This document shows, piece after piece, positions 53,846 to 62,712 of a DNA stretch of 64,000 bases. The translations under genes were made by a program, and so were the position numbers. The DNA comes from Vibrio fortis (lineage in GTDB: Bacteria > Pseudomonadota > Gammaproteobacteria > Enterobacterales > Vibrionaceae), in the NCBI RefSeq assembly GCF_000695685.1, contig NZ_JFFR01000023.1, forward strand, positions 1 to 64,000, given 5' to 3'. The notes beneath the pieces are model-generated. The model saw nothing but the letters and a program-made list of their open reading frames with translations. It did not search any database and was not told where the DNA came from. Every line of letters starts with the position of its first letter. Positions within the stretch are counted from its first letter, which is position 1.

Positions 53846-56800
53846 ATGTATTCATTGATTGATGCTGCGATGTCTCGCTCGCGAACCATGTTGTCATTGC
53901 TGCTGTTTATTTTGGTCGCGGGCATCGGCACCTATATTACGATTCCGAAGGAGTCGAGCCCGGACATTACTATTCCAATCATCTATGTGTCTGTTGGCCA
54001 CCAAGGTATTTCCCCAACAGATGCCGAGCGCTTATTGGTTCGACCTATAGAGCAAGAGCTGCGCTCGATTGAGGGTGTAAAAGAGATGACTGCAACAGCC
54101 TCCGAGGGCCACGCCTCGGTGGTGTTGGAATTCAACGTCGGGGTTGATCTCACCAAGGCAATGGCAGACGTGCGAGATGCGGTCGATCTTGCCAAGCCTA
54201 AGTTGCCAGAAGACAGTGATGAACCAACCGTTAATGAAGTGACTTTAGCCTCCGAGCAACCAGTGCTTTCCGTGGTTTTATATGGCACGGTTCCCGAGCG
54301 CACTATCGTTCAAATTGCTCGTGAACTGGGAGACAAACTAGAAAGTTATCGCCAGATACTCGAAGTGGATATCGCCGGCGACAGAGAAGACATCGTCGAA
54401 ATCATTGTCGATCCCTTACTCATGGAAAGCTACAGCTTAGATCAAGCCGATATCTATAATCTGATCGCACTGAATAACCGCGTTGTAGCGGCTGGATTTG
54501 TAGATACCGGTTATGGTCGATTCTCGATCAAAGTCCCTTCCGTTTTTAACTCTTTGAAAGATGTGCTTGAGCTGCCAATCAAAGTTGATGGTAAACAGGT
54601 GGTGACCTTTGGCGATGTTGCCACGGTAAGGCGTGCCTTTCGCGATCCTGAAAGCTTTGCCCGCTTAGATGGTAAATCTGCCGTAGTATTAGATATTAAA
54701 AAGCGTGCTGGCGAGAATATCATTGAGACGGTAGAACTGGTTAAAGCTGTCGTTGGTGTTGCTCAGCAAAGAGCAGAGTGGCCAAATAATTTATTGGTTA
54801 AGTTCACTTGGGATGAGTCAAAAGACGTTAAGATCATGCTTAATGATCTGCAAAACAACATTCTCTCCGCCATTATCTTAGTGGTGATCGTGATCATCGC
54901 GATCCTAGGTGTTCGTACTGCGTTATTGGTCGGTATATCTATCCCCGGATCGTTCTTAACTGGGTTACTGGTGTTATCGGTGTTTGGTTTAACGGTCAAT
55001 ATCGTGGTGTTGTTCTCGTTGATCATGGCCGTCGGTTTGCTGGTGGATGGTGCGATTGTTGTCACCGAGTTTGCTGATAGAAGGATGCAAGAGGGCGAAG
55101 CAAGGAAAACCGCTTATCAAGCGGCAGCGAAGCGCATGGCGTGGCCAATCACAGCATCGACCGCGACGACTTTAGCGGCATTTGCCCCATTGCTGTTCTG
55201 GCCAGATGTCACTGGTGAGTTCATGAAGTACTTGCCCCTAACCTTGATTGCGACCTTGTTTGCTTCTCTGTTGATGGCACTGTTGTTTGTTCCTGTGTTG
55301 GGAGGGCTGATTGGTAAACCGCAGTATGTCTCTGCTTCTAATCAATCTCGAATGGTGGCTCTACATAATGGAGACTTCTCACAAGCGACGGGTATTACCA
55401 AACTCTATTACCACACCCTCTCTATAGCGATTCAACATCCACTCAAAATCTTGTTGAGTGCGATATTGCTCTCGATCGCGGTTGGTTTCTCTTATGCCAA
55501 AGCTGGGCTTGGGGCGGAGTTTTTCCCCGAGGTTGATCCGCCGTTTTTCAACGTTAAAGTGCGATCGCATGGTGATCTCTCGATTCAAGAAAAAGACGTC
55601 ATCATGAGAGATATTGAGCAGATGATGCTCGGCCATGAAGAATTCGACAGTGTTTATACGCGCACAGGGGGAGATGATCAGATTGGTCTTATTTCGATTA
55701 CGCCTGTCGATTGGCAGTATCGTCGCAGTGTTAAAGCAATCATTGAAGAGCTAAAAGTTCAAACTGACCAATACCCAGGTGTCGAAATCGAGTTTAAGTT
55801 TCCGGATGCTGGTCCTCCGGTAGAGAATGACTTGGTGATTGAGCTCTCGGCCAAAACGCCAGAGCAGTTAAATCAAGCTGCTAAAATGGTTCGGTCGTGG
55901 GCAGATGCCAGTCCAGCTCTGACCAACATCAGCGACACTAGCAGTAAAGATGGTATTGATTGGAAAGTGGATATCAGGCGTGACGATGCAGCACGCTTTT
56001 CTGCCGATGCCACTCTTGTCGGAAATACGGTTCAATTTGTGACCAACGGGCTAAAGATCGGGGACTACTTACCCGATGACTCTTCTGAAGAGGTCGATAT
56101 CTTAGTTCGTTATCCAAACGATAAGAGAGATATTGGCCGTTTTGACCAGCTAAGAGTTAAAACGCCTGCAGGTCTGGTCCCTATCACCAATTTCGCTCAG
56201 ATTGTGCCGGACCATAAGCAAGACACCATTAAGCGCCTAGATGGTAAACGCGTGGTAAACGTGTTGGCCGATATGAAAGAAGGGTTCAATCTTGCGCTAG
56301 AGCTACCTAAGATTGAACAAGCGCTAAGCGAGTTGGGCTTACCCAATGGTGTTGAGTTTCGTATTCGTGGCCAGAACGAAGAGCAAGAGAACTCATCAGC
56401 ATTTTTACAAAGTGCGTTCATGGTCGCGTTGGCGGCAATGGCCTTGATTCTGATCACTCAGTTCAACAGTTTTTATCAAGCCTTCCTTATCCTCAGTGCG
56501 GTGCTGTTCTCGACCGTGGGTGTGTTTATGGGATTACTGATATTCCAGCGTCCTTTTGGAGTGGTGATGTCCGGCATCGGGGTAATCGCATTAGCAGGTA
56601 TTGTGGTGAATAATAATATCGTACTGATTGATACCTACAATCAGCTGGTCAAGCGGGGTTTAGACAAGCGAGATGCGATTTTAAGAACCGGTGTCCAACG
56701 TCTAAGGCCAGTAATGCTAACAACAGTGACAACCATTTTGGGCTTGATGCCGATGGTGCTTGAGATGAACATCGACTTAATCAATCAGAAGATCGAATTC

Positions 56801-56950
56801 GGCGCACCGAGTACCCAGTGGTGGTCGCAATTGGCAACTGCCATTGCTGGTGGTTTGGCGTTTGCGACGGTTTTAACCTTGGTGCTTACACCTTGTTTGT
56901 TGATGCTAGGTAGAGATAAAAACAAACAGAGTACAAGCGCGGATGAATAA
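53846..56950 (+). CDS. RND efflux permease
   Basis: 1034-residue inner-membrane RND pump subunit with twelve membrane segments and two large periplasmic loops, normal length for the AcrB superfamily. In TM4 the motif is GLLVDGAIVV, with Asp401 followed by Gly402 instead of the Asp-Asp pair of AcrB. In TM10 it is GIVVNNNIVLID (Asn922-924), lacking the AcrB Lys940 equivalent. The proton relay is therefore not the AcrB type. Substrate unknown. Its stop codon is part of the left edge of a terminal-inverted-repeat element. Confidence 0.92.
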   Translation: MYSLIDAAMSRSRTMLSLLLFILVAGIGTYITIPKESSPDITIPIIYVSVGHQGISPTDAERLLVRPIEQELRSIEGVKEMTATASEGHASVVLEFNVGVDLTKAMADVRDAVDLAKPKLPEDSDEPTVNEVTLASEQPVLSVVLYGTVPERTIVQIARELGDKLESYRQILEVDIAGDREDIVEIIVDPLLMESYSLDQADIYNLIALNNRVVAAGFVDTGYGRFSIKVPSVFNSLKDVLELPIKVDGKQVVTFGDVATVRRAFRDPESFARLDGKSAVVLDIKKRAGENIIETVELVKAVVGVAQQRAEWPNNLLVKFTWDESKDVKIMLNDLQNNILSAIILVVIVIIAILGVRTALLVGISIPGSFLTGLLVLSVFGLTVNIVVLFSLIMAVGLLVDGAIVVTEFADRRMQEGEARKTAYQAAAKRMAWPITASTATTLAAFAPLLFWPDVTGEFMKYLPLTLIATLFASLLMALLFVPVLGGLIGKPQYVSASNQSRMVALHNGDFSQATGITKLYYHTLSIAIQHPLKILLSAILLSIAVGFSYAKAGLGAEFFPEVDPPFFNVKVRSHGDLSIQEKDVIMRDIEQMMLGHEEFDSVYTRTGGDDQIGLISITPVDWQYRRSVKAIIEELKVQTDQYPGVEIEFKFPDAGPPVENDLVIELSAKTPEQLNQAAKMVRSWADASPALTNISDTSSKDGIDWKVDIRRDDAARFSADATLVGNTVQFVTNGLKIGDYLPDDSSEEVDILVRYPNDKRDIGRFDQLRVKTPAGLVPITNFAQIVPDHKQDTIKRLDGKRVVNVLADMKEGFNLALELPKIEQALSELGLPNGVEFRIRGQNEEQENSSAFLQSAFMVALAAMALILITQFNSFYQAFLILSAVLFSTVGVFMGLLIFQRPFGVVMSGIGVIALAGIVVNNNIVLIDTYNQLVKRGLDKRDAILRTGVQRLRPVMLTTVTTILGLMPMVLEMNIDLINQKIEFGAPSTQWWSQLATAIAGGLAFATVLTLVLTPCLLMLGRDKNKQSTSADE

Positions 56951-57126
56951 TACCAATCACAGTAAATAAGTGATCAAAAATAGCGCAGGAAAAAGGCTTG
57001 AGAACAAGGCAGCTTTTCTGCAACAAAGAGTTTCGATAAGTAGTTATTCTACAATCAAAAATTATAACGCAGTTATCGAGCATTTTAACAAGCTAGGGTG
57101 AGCAATTATTTACTACGATTGGTATA
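56948..57126. mobile_element. MITE-like element with terminal inverted repeats
   Basis: About 180 non-coding bases bounded by imperfect terminal inverted repeats: left arm 56951-56976 (TACCAATCACAGTAAATAAG...) and right arm 57099-57124 match at 22 of 26 bases in inverse orientation. There is no ORF inside. Ends of the type TATACCAATC...GATTGGTATA recur, as I recall, in Vibrio and related marine genomes. The left edge includes the RND stop codon TAA. Only one copy is in this window. Confidence 0.6.
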
Positions 57127-57160
57127 AGCTCAACAGTAAAAGCTAGGTACGATAGATAAA

Positions 57161-57191
57161 ACAAAGGGCACCTCAGAGTGCCCTTTGTCGT
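57161..57191 (-). terminator. Terminator between the RND genes and the M23 peptidase gene
   Basis: ACAAAGGGCAC-CTCAGAG-GTGCCCTTTGT. On the minus strand it is followed by TTTTATC, so it best serves the peptidase gene but can stop both convergent transcripts. Confidence 0.82.
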
Positions 57192-57245
57192 TTATGTTGT
57201 TTTGCGTATTGGTTTACACAAAGTTAAACGCTGTAGGTGAAAACG

Positions 57246-58535
57246 TTAGTTAGTGGCCAGTAGTTGGCTATAACGGTCTAGTTTTTCTAGGCGTAGCTTC
57301 GAGTTAGCAATGAAGGTTGCTTTCGCTTTACCAGTCAGCGACTTAGACTGTGGTAGCTTCACAGTACGAGCGTTCTTGTGCACGCCATTCACTAAGAATT
57401 CGTAGTGCAGGTGTGGGCCGGTAACACGACCTGTACCGCCTAAGGTACCGATAGTCTGGCCTTGTTTCACTCGCTGCCCTTTTTTTACCAAGCGTTTCTT
57501 AAGGTGCAGGTACTTGGTTAGGTACGTATTACTGTGTCGAATGAAGACATAGTTACCGTTGAATTGGTTGTAGCCCGACTTCTGAACAATACCGTCGCCG
57601 GCAGCCCAAATCGGTGTACCTACAGGCGCGGCATAGTCGGTGCCTCTGTGTGGGCGTACTTTACCGGTAACAGGGTGTTTACGACGAGGGTTAAAGTTTG
57701 ATGTTACGCGTCTAAAGTCGACTGGGGAGCGTAGAAAGGCTTTTTTCATCGCTCGCCCTTGATCGTCGTAGTAGTTCCCTGTTTTGTCATCAAGGATCGC
57801 GGTAAAGGTATCGCCTTGGTTCTTGAAAACCGCAGCGGTGATCTTGCCGCGACCAATCACTTCACCCTCAACCACTTTTTCCTGGTACAAGATCTTAAAG
57901 CTGTCGTTTTTGCGAATGTCTAACGCGAAGTCGATATCCCAACCAAAGATGCCTGCCAGCTCCATGATTTGGTTTGCGGTTAAGCCTGCACTCATGCCCG
58001 CGTTCCAGAAGTTAGAAGTGATGTCTGCTTCTGCGTAGTTGTATTGGTAAGCGACCTCTTTTTTATCAAAGCTTGAGGTGTAGCTGTCACCTGACTTAGT
58101 GATCTTAAAGCTCTCGAAGGCACTGAGTTGCCTTTTTAGCTGAATTAGGTCGTTGTTTTCATCAAAACCAAACTGCAACACATCACCAGGCTTAAGGTTC
58201 GACAGCTGTTTGTTGATGTCTTTGTTGGTGTTCAGCAGTGTAATTAAAAGTCGATAGGAGAGGCCGATACGCTCGAACAGCACTGAGGTACTTTCGCCAG
58301 AACGAACCGTGTACTTTTCCCAATTGAGTACCGCTGTAGGTACATGTTCTTCATTGCTGACCAGAGCGGCAGCGTTGATAGTGAGAGGGTAATGTTTGCC
58401 AATAACTAGAGAGTCACTTTTATCACGCAGAGAACTGACATCGGGTAGAAGGAAAAGGGCAACGAAGATTACAGCACTAAAAAATGCAATAAAGACCCGG
58501 TGCAATATAGGAAGGCGTGCAAAAATAGACAACAT
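57246..58535 (-). CDS. Peptidoglycan DD-metalloendopeptidase, M23 family (MepM/Shy-like)
   Basis: 429-residue envelope protein with an N-terminal membrane anchor (about 11-31), an OapA/LysM-like region (72-125), a regulatory middle domain, and a C-terminal LytM/M23 domain with zinc ligands His296 and Asp300 (HRGTDY) and His377 of HLHYEF (His375 catalytic). It cleaves peptide cross-links to allow wall expansion. Homologous to E. coli MepM and V. cholerae Shy endopeptidases; which paralogue it is cannot be settled here. Divergent from tyrS. Confidence 0.92.
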   Translation of the reverse strand: MLSIFARLPILHRVFIAFFSAVIFVALFLLPDVSSLRDKSDSLVIGKHYPLTINAAALVSNEEHVPTAVLNWEKYTVRSGESTSVLFERIGLSYRLLITLLNTNKDINKQLSNLKPGDVLQFGFDENNDLIQLKRQLSAFESFKITKSGDSYTSSFDKKEVAYQYNYAEADITSNFWNAGMSAGLTANQIMELAGIFGWDIDFALDIRKNDSFKILYQEKVVEGEVIGRGKITAAVFKNQGDTFTAILDDKTGNYYDDQGRAMKKAFLRSPVDFRRVTSNFNPRRKHPVTGKVRPHRGTDYAAPVGTPIWAAGDGIVQKSGYNQFNGNYVFIRHSNTYLTKYLHLKKRLVKKGQRVKQGQTIGTLGGTGRVTGPHLHYEFLVNGVHKNARTVKLPQSKSLTGKAKATFIANSKLRLEKLDRYSQLLATN

Positions 58536-58664
58536 GTTCCGGTTCGTATAGTAAATATTAAGAAAATAGACGACTGAATAGTGTAACTGGTTTCAAAATA
58601 CATCGCTATTCAAGTAAGATGTCTAACTATTATATTTTTGCCAAATCTGTGGGAGTGAACAAGA

Positions 58665-59852
58665 ATGGCGAGTATTGAAGCTGCACTAGCCGAGATCAAA
58701 CGTGGCGTTGAAGAACTGATTCCAGAAGACGAACTGATTGCAAAACTGAAAGAGGGTCGTCCTCTACGTATTAAGCTGGGTGCCGATCCAACAGCACCAG
58801 ATATCCACCTAGGCCATACGGTTATCTTTAACAAGCTTCGTGCTTTCCAAGAGCTTGGTCATGAAGTGACATTCCTGATCGGTGATTTCACTGCAATGGT
58901 TGGTGACCCGTCTGGTAAGAACTCAACACGTCCACCACTAAGCCGTGAAGATGTTCTAAAGAATGCTGAAACTTACAAAGAGCAAGTATTCAAGATCCTA
59001 GACCCAGAGAAAACACAAATTCGTTTCAACTCTGAGTGGCTATCAGACCTTGGTGCTGAAGGCATGATCCGTCTTGCTTCTAACCAAACTGTTGCTCGTA
59101 TGCTTGAGCGTGATGACTTTAAAAAGCGTTACGCAGGCGGCCAACCGATCGCTATCCACGAATTCATGTACCCACTTCTACAAGGTCACGACTCTGTTGC
59201 ACTAGAGAGCGATGTTGAGCTTGGCGGTACAGACCAGAAGTTTAACCTGCTAATGGGTCGCGAACTGCAAAAAGCGGCAGGTCAGAAGCCACAAGCCGTA
59301 CTAATGATGCCACTACTTGTTGGTCTAGACGGCGTTAAAAAAATGTCTAAGTCTGCACACAACTACATCGGTATCAGCGAAGCACCAAGCGAAATGTTTG
59401 GTAAGATCATGTCTATCTCTGATGATCTAATGTGGAGCTACTACGAGCTACTGTCTTTCCGTCCTCTTGAGGAAGTAGCTGAGCTGAAAGCTGGCGTTGA
59501 AGCGGGTAAGAACCCACGTGACGTTAAAGTTCTTCTAGCGAAAGAGATCATTGCTCGTTTCCACTCTGAAGCAGATGCTGACGCAGCAGAGCAAGAGTTC
59601 GTAAACCGTTTTGCTAAGAACCAAGTGCCAGATGAAATGCCTGAGTTTGAATTCGAAGCGGGTCTGCCTATCGCTAACGTGCTTAAAGAAGCTGGTCTAG
59701 TAAACTCGACTTCTGACGCAATGCGTATGATCAAGCAGGGAGCTGCTAAGATCGAAGGCGAGAAGATTGAAGACAGCAAGCTAGTACCTGCAGCGGGTAC
59801 AGCAGTTTACCAAGTAGGTAAGCGTAAGTTTGCTCGTATTACTATCAAGTAA
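58665..59852 (+). CDS. tyrS: Tyrosyl-tRNA synthetase (TyrRZ/type 2)
   Basis: 395 residues, the shorter TyrRZ-type with class I motifs HLGH (48-51) and KMSKS (226-230) and a C-terminal S4 RNA-binding domain ([20 protein letters not shown] onwards). It differs from E. coli TyrS, whose HIGH/KMSKS motifs are HVGH and KFGKT. GGGAG precedes the ATG. Followed by a strong terminator. Confidence 0.96.
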   Translation: MASIEAALAEIKRGVEELIPEDELIAKLKEGRPLRIKLGADPTAPDIHLGHTVIFNKLRAFQELGHEVTFLIGDFTAMVGDPSGKNSTRPPLSREDVLKNAETYKEQVFKILDPEKTQIRFNSEWLSDLGAEGMIRLASNQTVARMLERDDFKKRYAGGQPIAIHEFMYPLLQGHDSVALESDVELGGTDQKFNLLMGRELQKAAGQKPQAVLMMPLLVGLDGVKKMSKSAHNYIGISEAPSEMFGKIMSISDDLMWSYYELLSFRPLEEVAELKAGVEAGKNPRDVKVLLAKEIIARFHSEADADAAEQEFVNRFAKNQVPDEMPEFEFEAGLPIANVLKEAGLVNSTSDAMRMIKQGAAKIEGEKIEDSKLVPAAGTAVYQVGKRKFARITIK

Positions 59853-59873
59853 TATTAAATCTCAATGAGTTAG

Positions 59874-59901
59874 TAAAAAGGCATCCACGGATGCCTTTTT
59901 T
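59874..59901 (+). terminator. Terminator after tyrS
   Basis: AAAAGGCATC-CACG-GATGCCTTTTTT hairpin with T-run. Confidence 0.9.
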
Positions 59902-59937
59902 ATTGACAGAAAGTTGACCAAGTATTTTGTACGGCCT

Positions 59938-59946
59938 TGCTACACT
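59938..59946 (+). promoter_or_regulatory. Extended -10 promoter of the mgtE leader
   Basis: TGCTACACT fits an extended -10. A TTGACC lies at 59914-59919 but at 21 bases spacing. The expected start near 59953 precedes a small CTGTC/GACAG hairpin and the leader ORF, leaving about 325 bases before mgtE. Confidence 0.4.
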
Positions 59947-59985
59947 ATGCGCGCTGTCGAACTGACAGTAATTTTGGAGATTTTT

Positions 59986-60030
59986 ATGAACAATACCGAC
60001 CATCCTCCTAGTTTGAAGGGAGAAGAATAA
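59986..60030 (+). CDS. 14-residue leader peptide ORF upstream of mgtE
   Basis: Encodes MNNTDHPPSLKGEE. GGAGA lies 5 bases before the ATG, a strong ribosome site. The peptide has Asp-His-Pro-Pro and a terminal Glu-Glu. Acidic/proline nascent chains destabilise ribosomes at low Mg2+ and are the basis of Mg2+ sensing by the enterobacterial MgtL leader peptide. The ORF is interleaved with two competing RNA stems. I do not recognise it as a described leader. Confidence 0.6.
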   Translation: MNNTDHPPSLKGEE

Positions 60031-60091
60031 CCTGTCTCGGTATTGATCTAATGTCCTGCCGTTCAGGTAGGGTATCTTTGTTTTCCCTTCA
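59991..60091 (+). promoter_or_regulatory. Candidate attenuator with mutually exclusive stems
   Basis: Stem A: CAATACCGA (59991-59999) with TCGGTATTG (60037-60045), 9 perfect pairs. Stem B: TGAAGGGAGAA (60014-60024) with TTTTCCCTTCA (60081-60091), 11 pairs including one G-U, enclosing a CCTG/CAGG hairpin and followed by TTCTTTT. The left strand of B lies in the loop of A and covers the last uORF codons, so A and B cannot form together except as a pseudoknot. Confidence 0.55.
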
Positions 60092-60138
60092 TTCTTTTCC
60101 ACACTCTAGATTCTAACAAGTAGACACATCAGTGCTTT

Positions 60139-60209
60139 AAGCTCTTGGTGCGCTTAGCTATATATTATTGAGTTATAGAATTATAAGCTTTTGGTGTGCC
60201 CAGCTTTAT
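60139..60209 (+). repeat. Tandem hairpin repeat in the mgtE leader
   Basis: Two 25-base units, 60139-60163 and 60185-60209, match at 20 of 25 bases with a 46-base period. Each has arms of the TAAGC/GCTTA or AAGCT/AGCTT type around a loop containing TTGGTG, so two similar hairpins can form between the leader ORF and mgtE. Confidence 0.5.
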
Positions 60210-60278
60210 GTTCTTGAAGTGCTCGCTGTTGGCTACTTGTTTTGATGGTCGTTACCTTTGCCAATCGGGAGATTCGCC

Positions 60279-61124
60279 ATGACGGTAATGAACAACACTT
60301 TTTTATCTATTGAAGCTTTATACTCTGAACGAGACATTCAGGCCGTATCGAGTGCCTTTCAACAGTACACGCGTGAGCAGCAAGTTGAGTTGCTGAATCG
60401 TATGCCACTGGAAGACGCAGTCTTGGTACTTGGTCAGTGTTCTCTCAGTGTTATTCAAGCTCTACTTAGTGAGTTAGAAGAGCAGGGCTATGAAAAACGC
60501 TCTCGTCATTTAGCTCACCAATTAGGACTTATCTACTCTGAAGTTGAACCTCAGCAGGGTTATCTCACGACTGGGGTGATGAGCCACGTAAGGCAACGTA
60601 TCGGTTGGATTATTGCGCTAGCACTGCTAGGGATCGTTTCTGGCCTGATTATCGCTCAGTATGAGGATATTCTCAGTCAGTTGGTTCTGCTTGCGATTTA
60701 TATGCCCGTAATTGCGGCTGCTGGCGGAAATACAGGTACACAAGCGGCGACTCTGGTGATTCGAGCCTTGGCAACGGGCGAGCTCAAAAAACGTCAATGG
60801 CTGAGTGTAATTTGGAAAGAGTTCCGAGTGGCTATCTGCTTAGCTGGAGCGATTGCTGTGGTGATGGTTGGCCGCATTCTGCTGTTTAGCGAGAATCAGT
60901 CAACGGGCGGCTATGACATTAACATGATCGCGTTTGCGATTGCGGTTGCGCTGTTTATTCAGGTGACCATTTCGACAGTACTTGGTGGCGGTTTGCCTAT
61001 TGTGGCTCGTCTGTTCAAGCTCGACCCTGCGGTACTTGTGAGCCCAGTACTCGCCTCTATCGTCGATATTTCAGGTATGTGGATCTACTTTACAGTGGTG
61101 AATTCCTTTCTTGGTATCGCTTGA
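60279..61124 (+). CDS. mgtE: MgtE-family magnesium transporter, short form lacking CBS domains
   Basis: 281 residues. A short helical N-domain (about 10-85, with LLNRMPLEDAVLVLGQCSLS) runs directly into the MgtE membrane domain (five hydrophobic segments) carrying the family pore motif AAGGNTGTQAATLVIRALATGE. Full-length MgtE proteins are about 450 residues with a CBS pair that closes the channel at high Mg2+; that pair is missing. The start is ATG 60279 with GGGAGA upstream; a TTG at 60258 is also in frame. Substrate could be Mg2+, Co2+ or another divalent cation. Confidence 0.88.
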   Translation: MTVMNNTFLSIEALYSERDIQAVSSAFQQYTREQQVELLNRMPLEDAVLVLGQCSLSVIQALLSELEEQGYEKRSRHLAHQLGLIYSEVEPQQGYLTTGVMSHVRQRIGWIIALALLGIVSGLIIAQYEDILSQLVLLAIYMPVIAAAGGNTGTQAATLVIRALATGELKKRQWLSVIWKEFRVAICLAGAIAVVMVGRILLFSENQSTGGYDINMIAFAIAVALFIQVTISTVLGGGLPIVARLFKLDPAVLVSPVLASIVDISGMWIYFTVVNSFLGIA

Positions 61125-61148
61125 TTCTACGCTTTAATTAACTCTCAA

Positions 61149-61190
61149 TAAAAAACGGCGCAGTAAGTGTTTACTTCCTGCGCCTTTCTT
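61149..61190 (+). terminator. Bidirectional terminator between mgtE and dacB
   Basis: GGCGCAG-T-AAGT-GTTT-ACTT-C-CTGCGCC. An A-run before and TTTCTT after allow use from both convergent genes; the minus-strand T-run is the stronger. Confidence 0.88.
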
Positions 61191-61194
61191 ATGT

Positions 61195-62601
61195 TTATTT
61201 ATTCTGACTAAATTCAATCACATCACGATAAAACGCCTTCTCGAAGGTCACTATAGGCGATTCTACAGGCTTATCTTGGTCTTGCTTTTTCGGGAAGTAA
61301 TCACGCACAAACTGAACAAACAGTGAGTTTGGTTTACCTGACTTATCAAGGCCATAGCCTGCCATGTTGTAGCTCCCATACACCGAACCACTCTTGGCTA
61401 TGATGTTTTCTTTGATAGGTGCTTTGCGCATGCTCTGACGGTAACGCAGTGTGCCATCGACCCCTGAGGTTGGCATCGCCTTGATAAGCTGAAGATCAGT
61501 ATCGTTCTGCCATATGTAACGCAATACCTCGGCCATACTTTTCGATGTCATTCGATTGTTACGAGAGAGCCCTGAGCCGTCTGCAAGGTGCGCTTGGGAT
61601 AAGTCGATACCTGCTTTAGTGAGTAAAATCTGTTTTATCGCCTCAGTACCGTTATTAAAGCTGCCTGGTTGTACGTAAAACTTAGAACCAAGAGTCTTAG
61701 TCAGGTTATCAGCAATCAGGTTATCTGATTTCTTAAGCATGGTATCGAGCAGAACAGGTAGCTTCTGCGATTGATGGCTTGCGACCACTTTGATTTGCTT
61801 AGATGAAGGCTTAGCTCCAACGATAATGTTGCCTTTAACGGTTAGCCCTGATTCTTTGAGCAGCGATTGCGCTACTTCTTGCGTGTAAAGCTCCGGATTT
61901 TGAATCGCAAACTTCAGTGGCAGTGGCTTCTTGCGTTCGACTAAGCACCCCGACAACTGGTAGTGATTGTCTGGCGTGGTTAGAAGCTCTAACTCGCACT
62001 GTGTCGCTTTCTGGCCGGATTTGGTCACGGTATCAGCAATGGTTGAGACAACCACAGGGTAGTGAACTGGGATGTAAACTCGTGTTTTACCGTTGTCTTG
62101 AGTGTAGATGGACGCTTGCGCGCAATTGCTGTCAAGCGTGATAGCTGTTGATGGAGCACTGTAGCAGACCCCAAGAATGTCCCACGGCCAGCCGACGGCA
62201 CGCTGATAACCAGTAAAAGCGGAGTTATCCAAATAGAGATTACCTTGAATAGTATTGCTCTGCTTTTTAGCGTATTGATTTAACAGTTTTTTCAGGTCGT
62301 CACGTTGCAAGGTTGGGTCACCACTGAACTGGATGATGGTATCCTTCCCAGACTGAGCGATGCTGGTGGTGTAGTGAAAGTTATCACCGAGCTCTAGCTT
62401 AGCAGCCAGTGCTGTTACTAGCTTAAGTGTGCTTGCTGGTGGATAGTAGCCTTGAGTATTGGTACTAAGCTGAACTTTATTCTTGCTTAAAGATTGCAAG
62501 ATTAGGCTGCTAGAGCTGCCGTCAGGGAGTTTTTCTAGTGGCGTATAAGCTGAGGCAGAACAAGTGAAGCTGATAGCCAGCAAAGAAGAAAGTAGACGCA
62601 T
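61195..62601 (-). CDS. dacB: D-alanyl-D-alanine carboxypeptidase/endopeptidase PBP4
   Basis: 468-residue periplasmic class C penicillin-binding protein with signal peptide (about 1-18, SASA). Catalytic Ser57-x-x-Lys60 (PASTLK), Ser292-Asp-Asn294 and Lys403-Ser-Gly (KTG variant). The domain inserted between the first two motifs is typical of PBP4/DacB. It trims or cleaves peptidoglycan peptides. Monocistronic with weak ribosome site. Confidence 0.94.
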   Translation of the reverse strand: MRLLSSLLAISFTCSASAYTPLEKLPDGSSSSLILQSLSKNKVQLSTNTQGYYPPASTLKLVTALAAKLELGDNFHYTTSIAQSGKDTIIQFSGDPTLQRDDLKKLLNQYAKKQSNTIQGNLYLDNSAFTGYQRAVGWPWDILGVCYSAPSTAITLDSNCAQASIYTQDNGKTRVYIPVHYPVVVSTIADTVTKSGQKATQCELELLTTPDNHYQLSGCLVERKKPLPLKFAIQNPELYTQEVAQSLLKESGLTVKGNIIVGAKPSSKQIKVVASHQSQKLPVLLDTMLKKSDNLIADNLTKTLGSKFYVQPGSFNNGTEAIKQILLTKAGIDLSQAHLADGSGLSRNNRMTSKSMAEVLRYIWQNDTDLQLIKAMPTSGVDGTLRYRQSMRKAPIKENIIAKSGSVYGSYNMAGYGLDKSGKPNSLFVQFVRDYFPKKQDQDKPVESPIVTFEKAFYRDVIEFSQNK

Positions 62602-62643
62602 AAGAGTGCTGAGTCGTGGGCGATAATCTCAGTATACAGATAT

Positions 62644-62674
62644 AAAAAACGCCCGCTAGTCAGCGGGCGTTTTG
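62644..62674 (-). terminator. Terminator of ompU
   Basis: Minus strand AACGCCCGCTGACTAGCGGGCGTT followed by TTTTAT. Confidence 0.93.
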
Positions 62675-62712
62675 ATTCGAAATTAACTAATTAATCAATT
62701 AGATAATCAGAA

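Noticed and set aside
59903..60278. M-box (ykoK) Mg2+ riboswitch in front of mgtE
   Set aside because: The conserved M-box core sequences are not present; the leader instead contains a short ORF and different stems.
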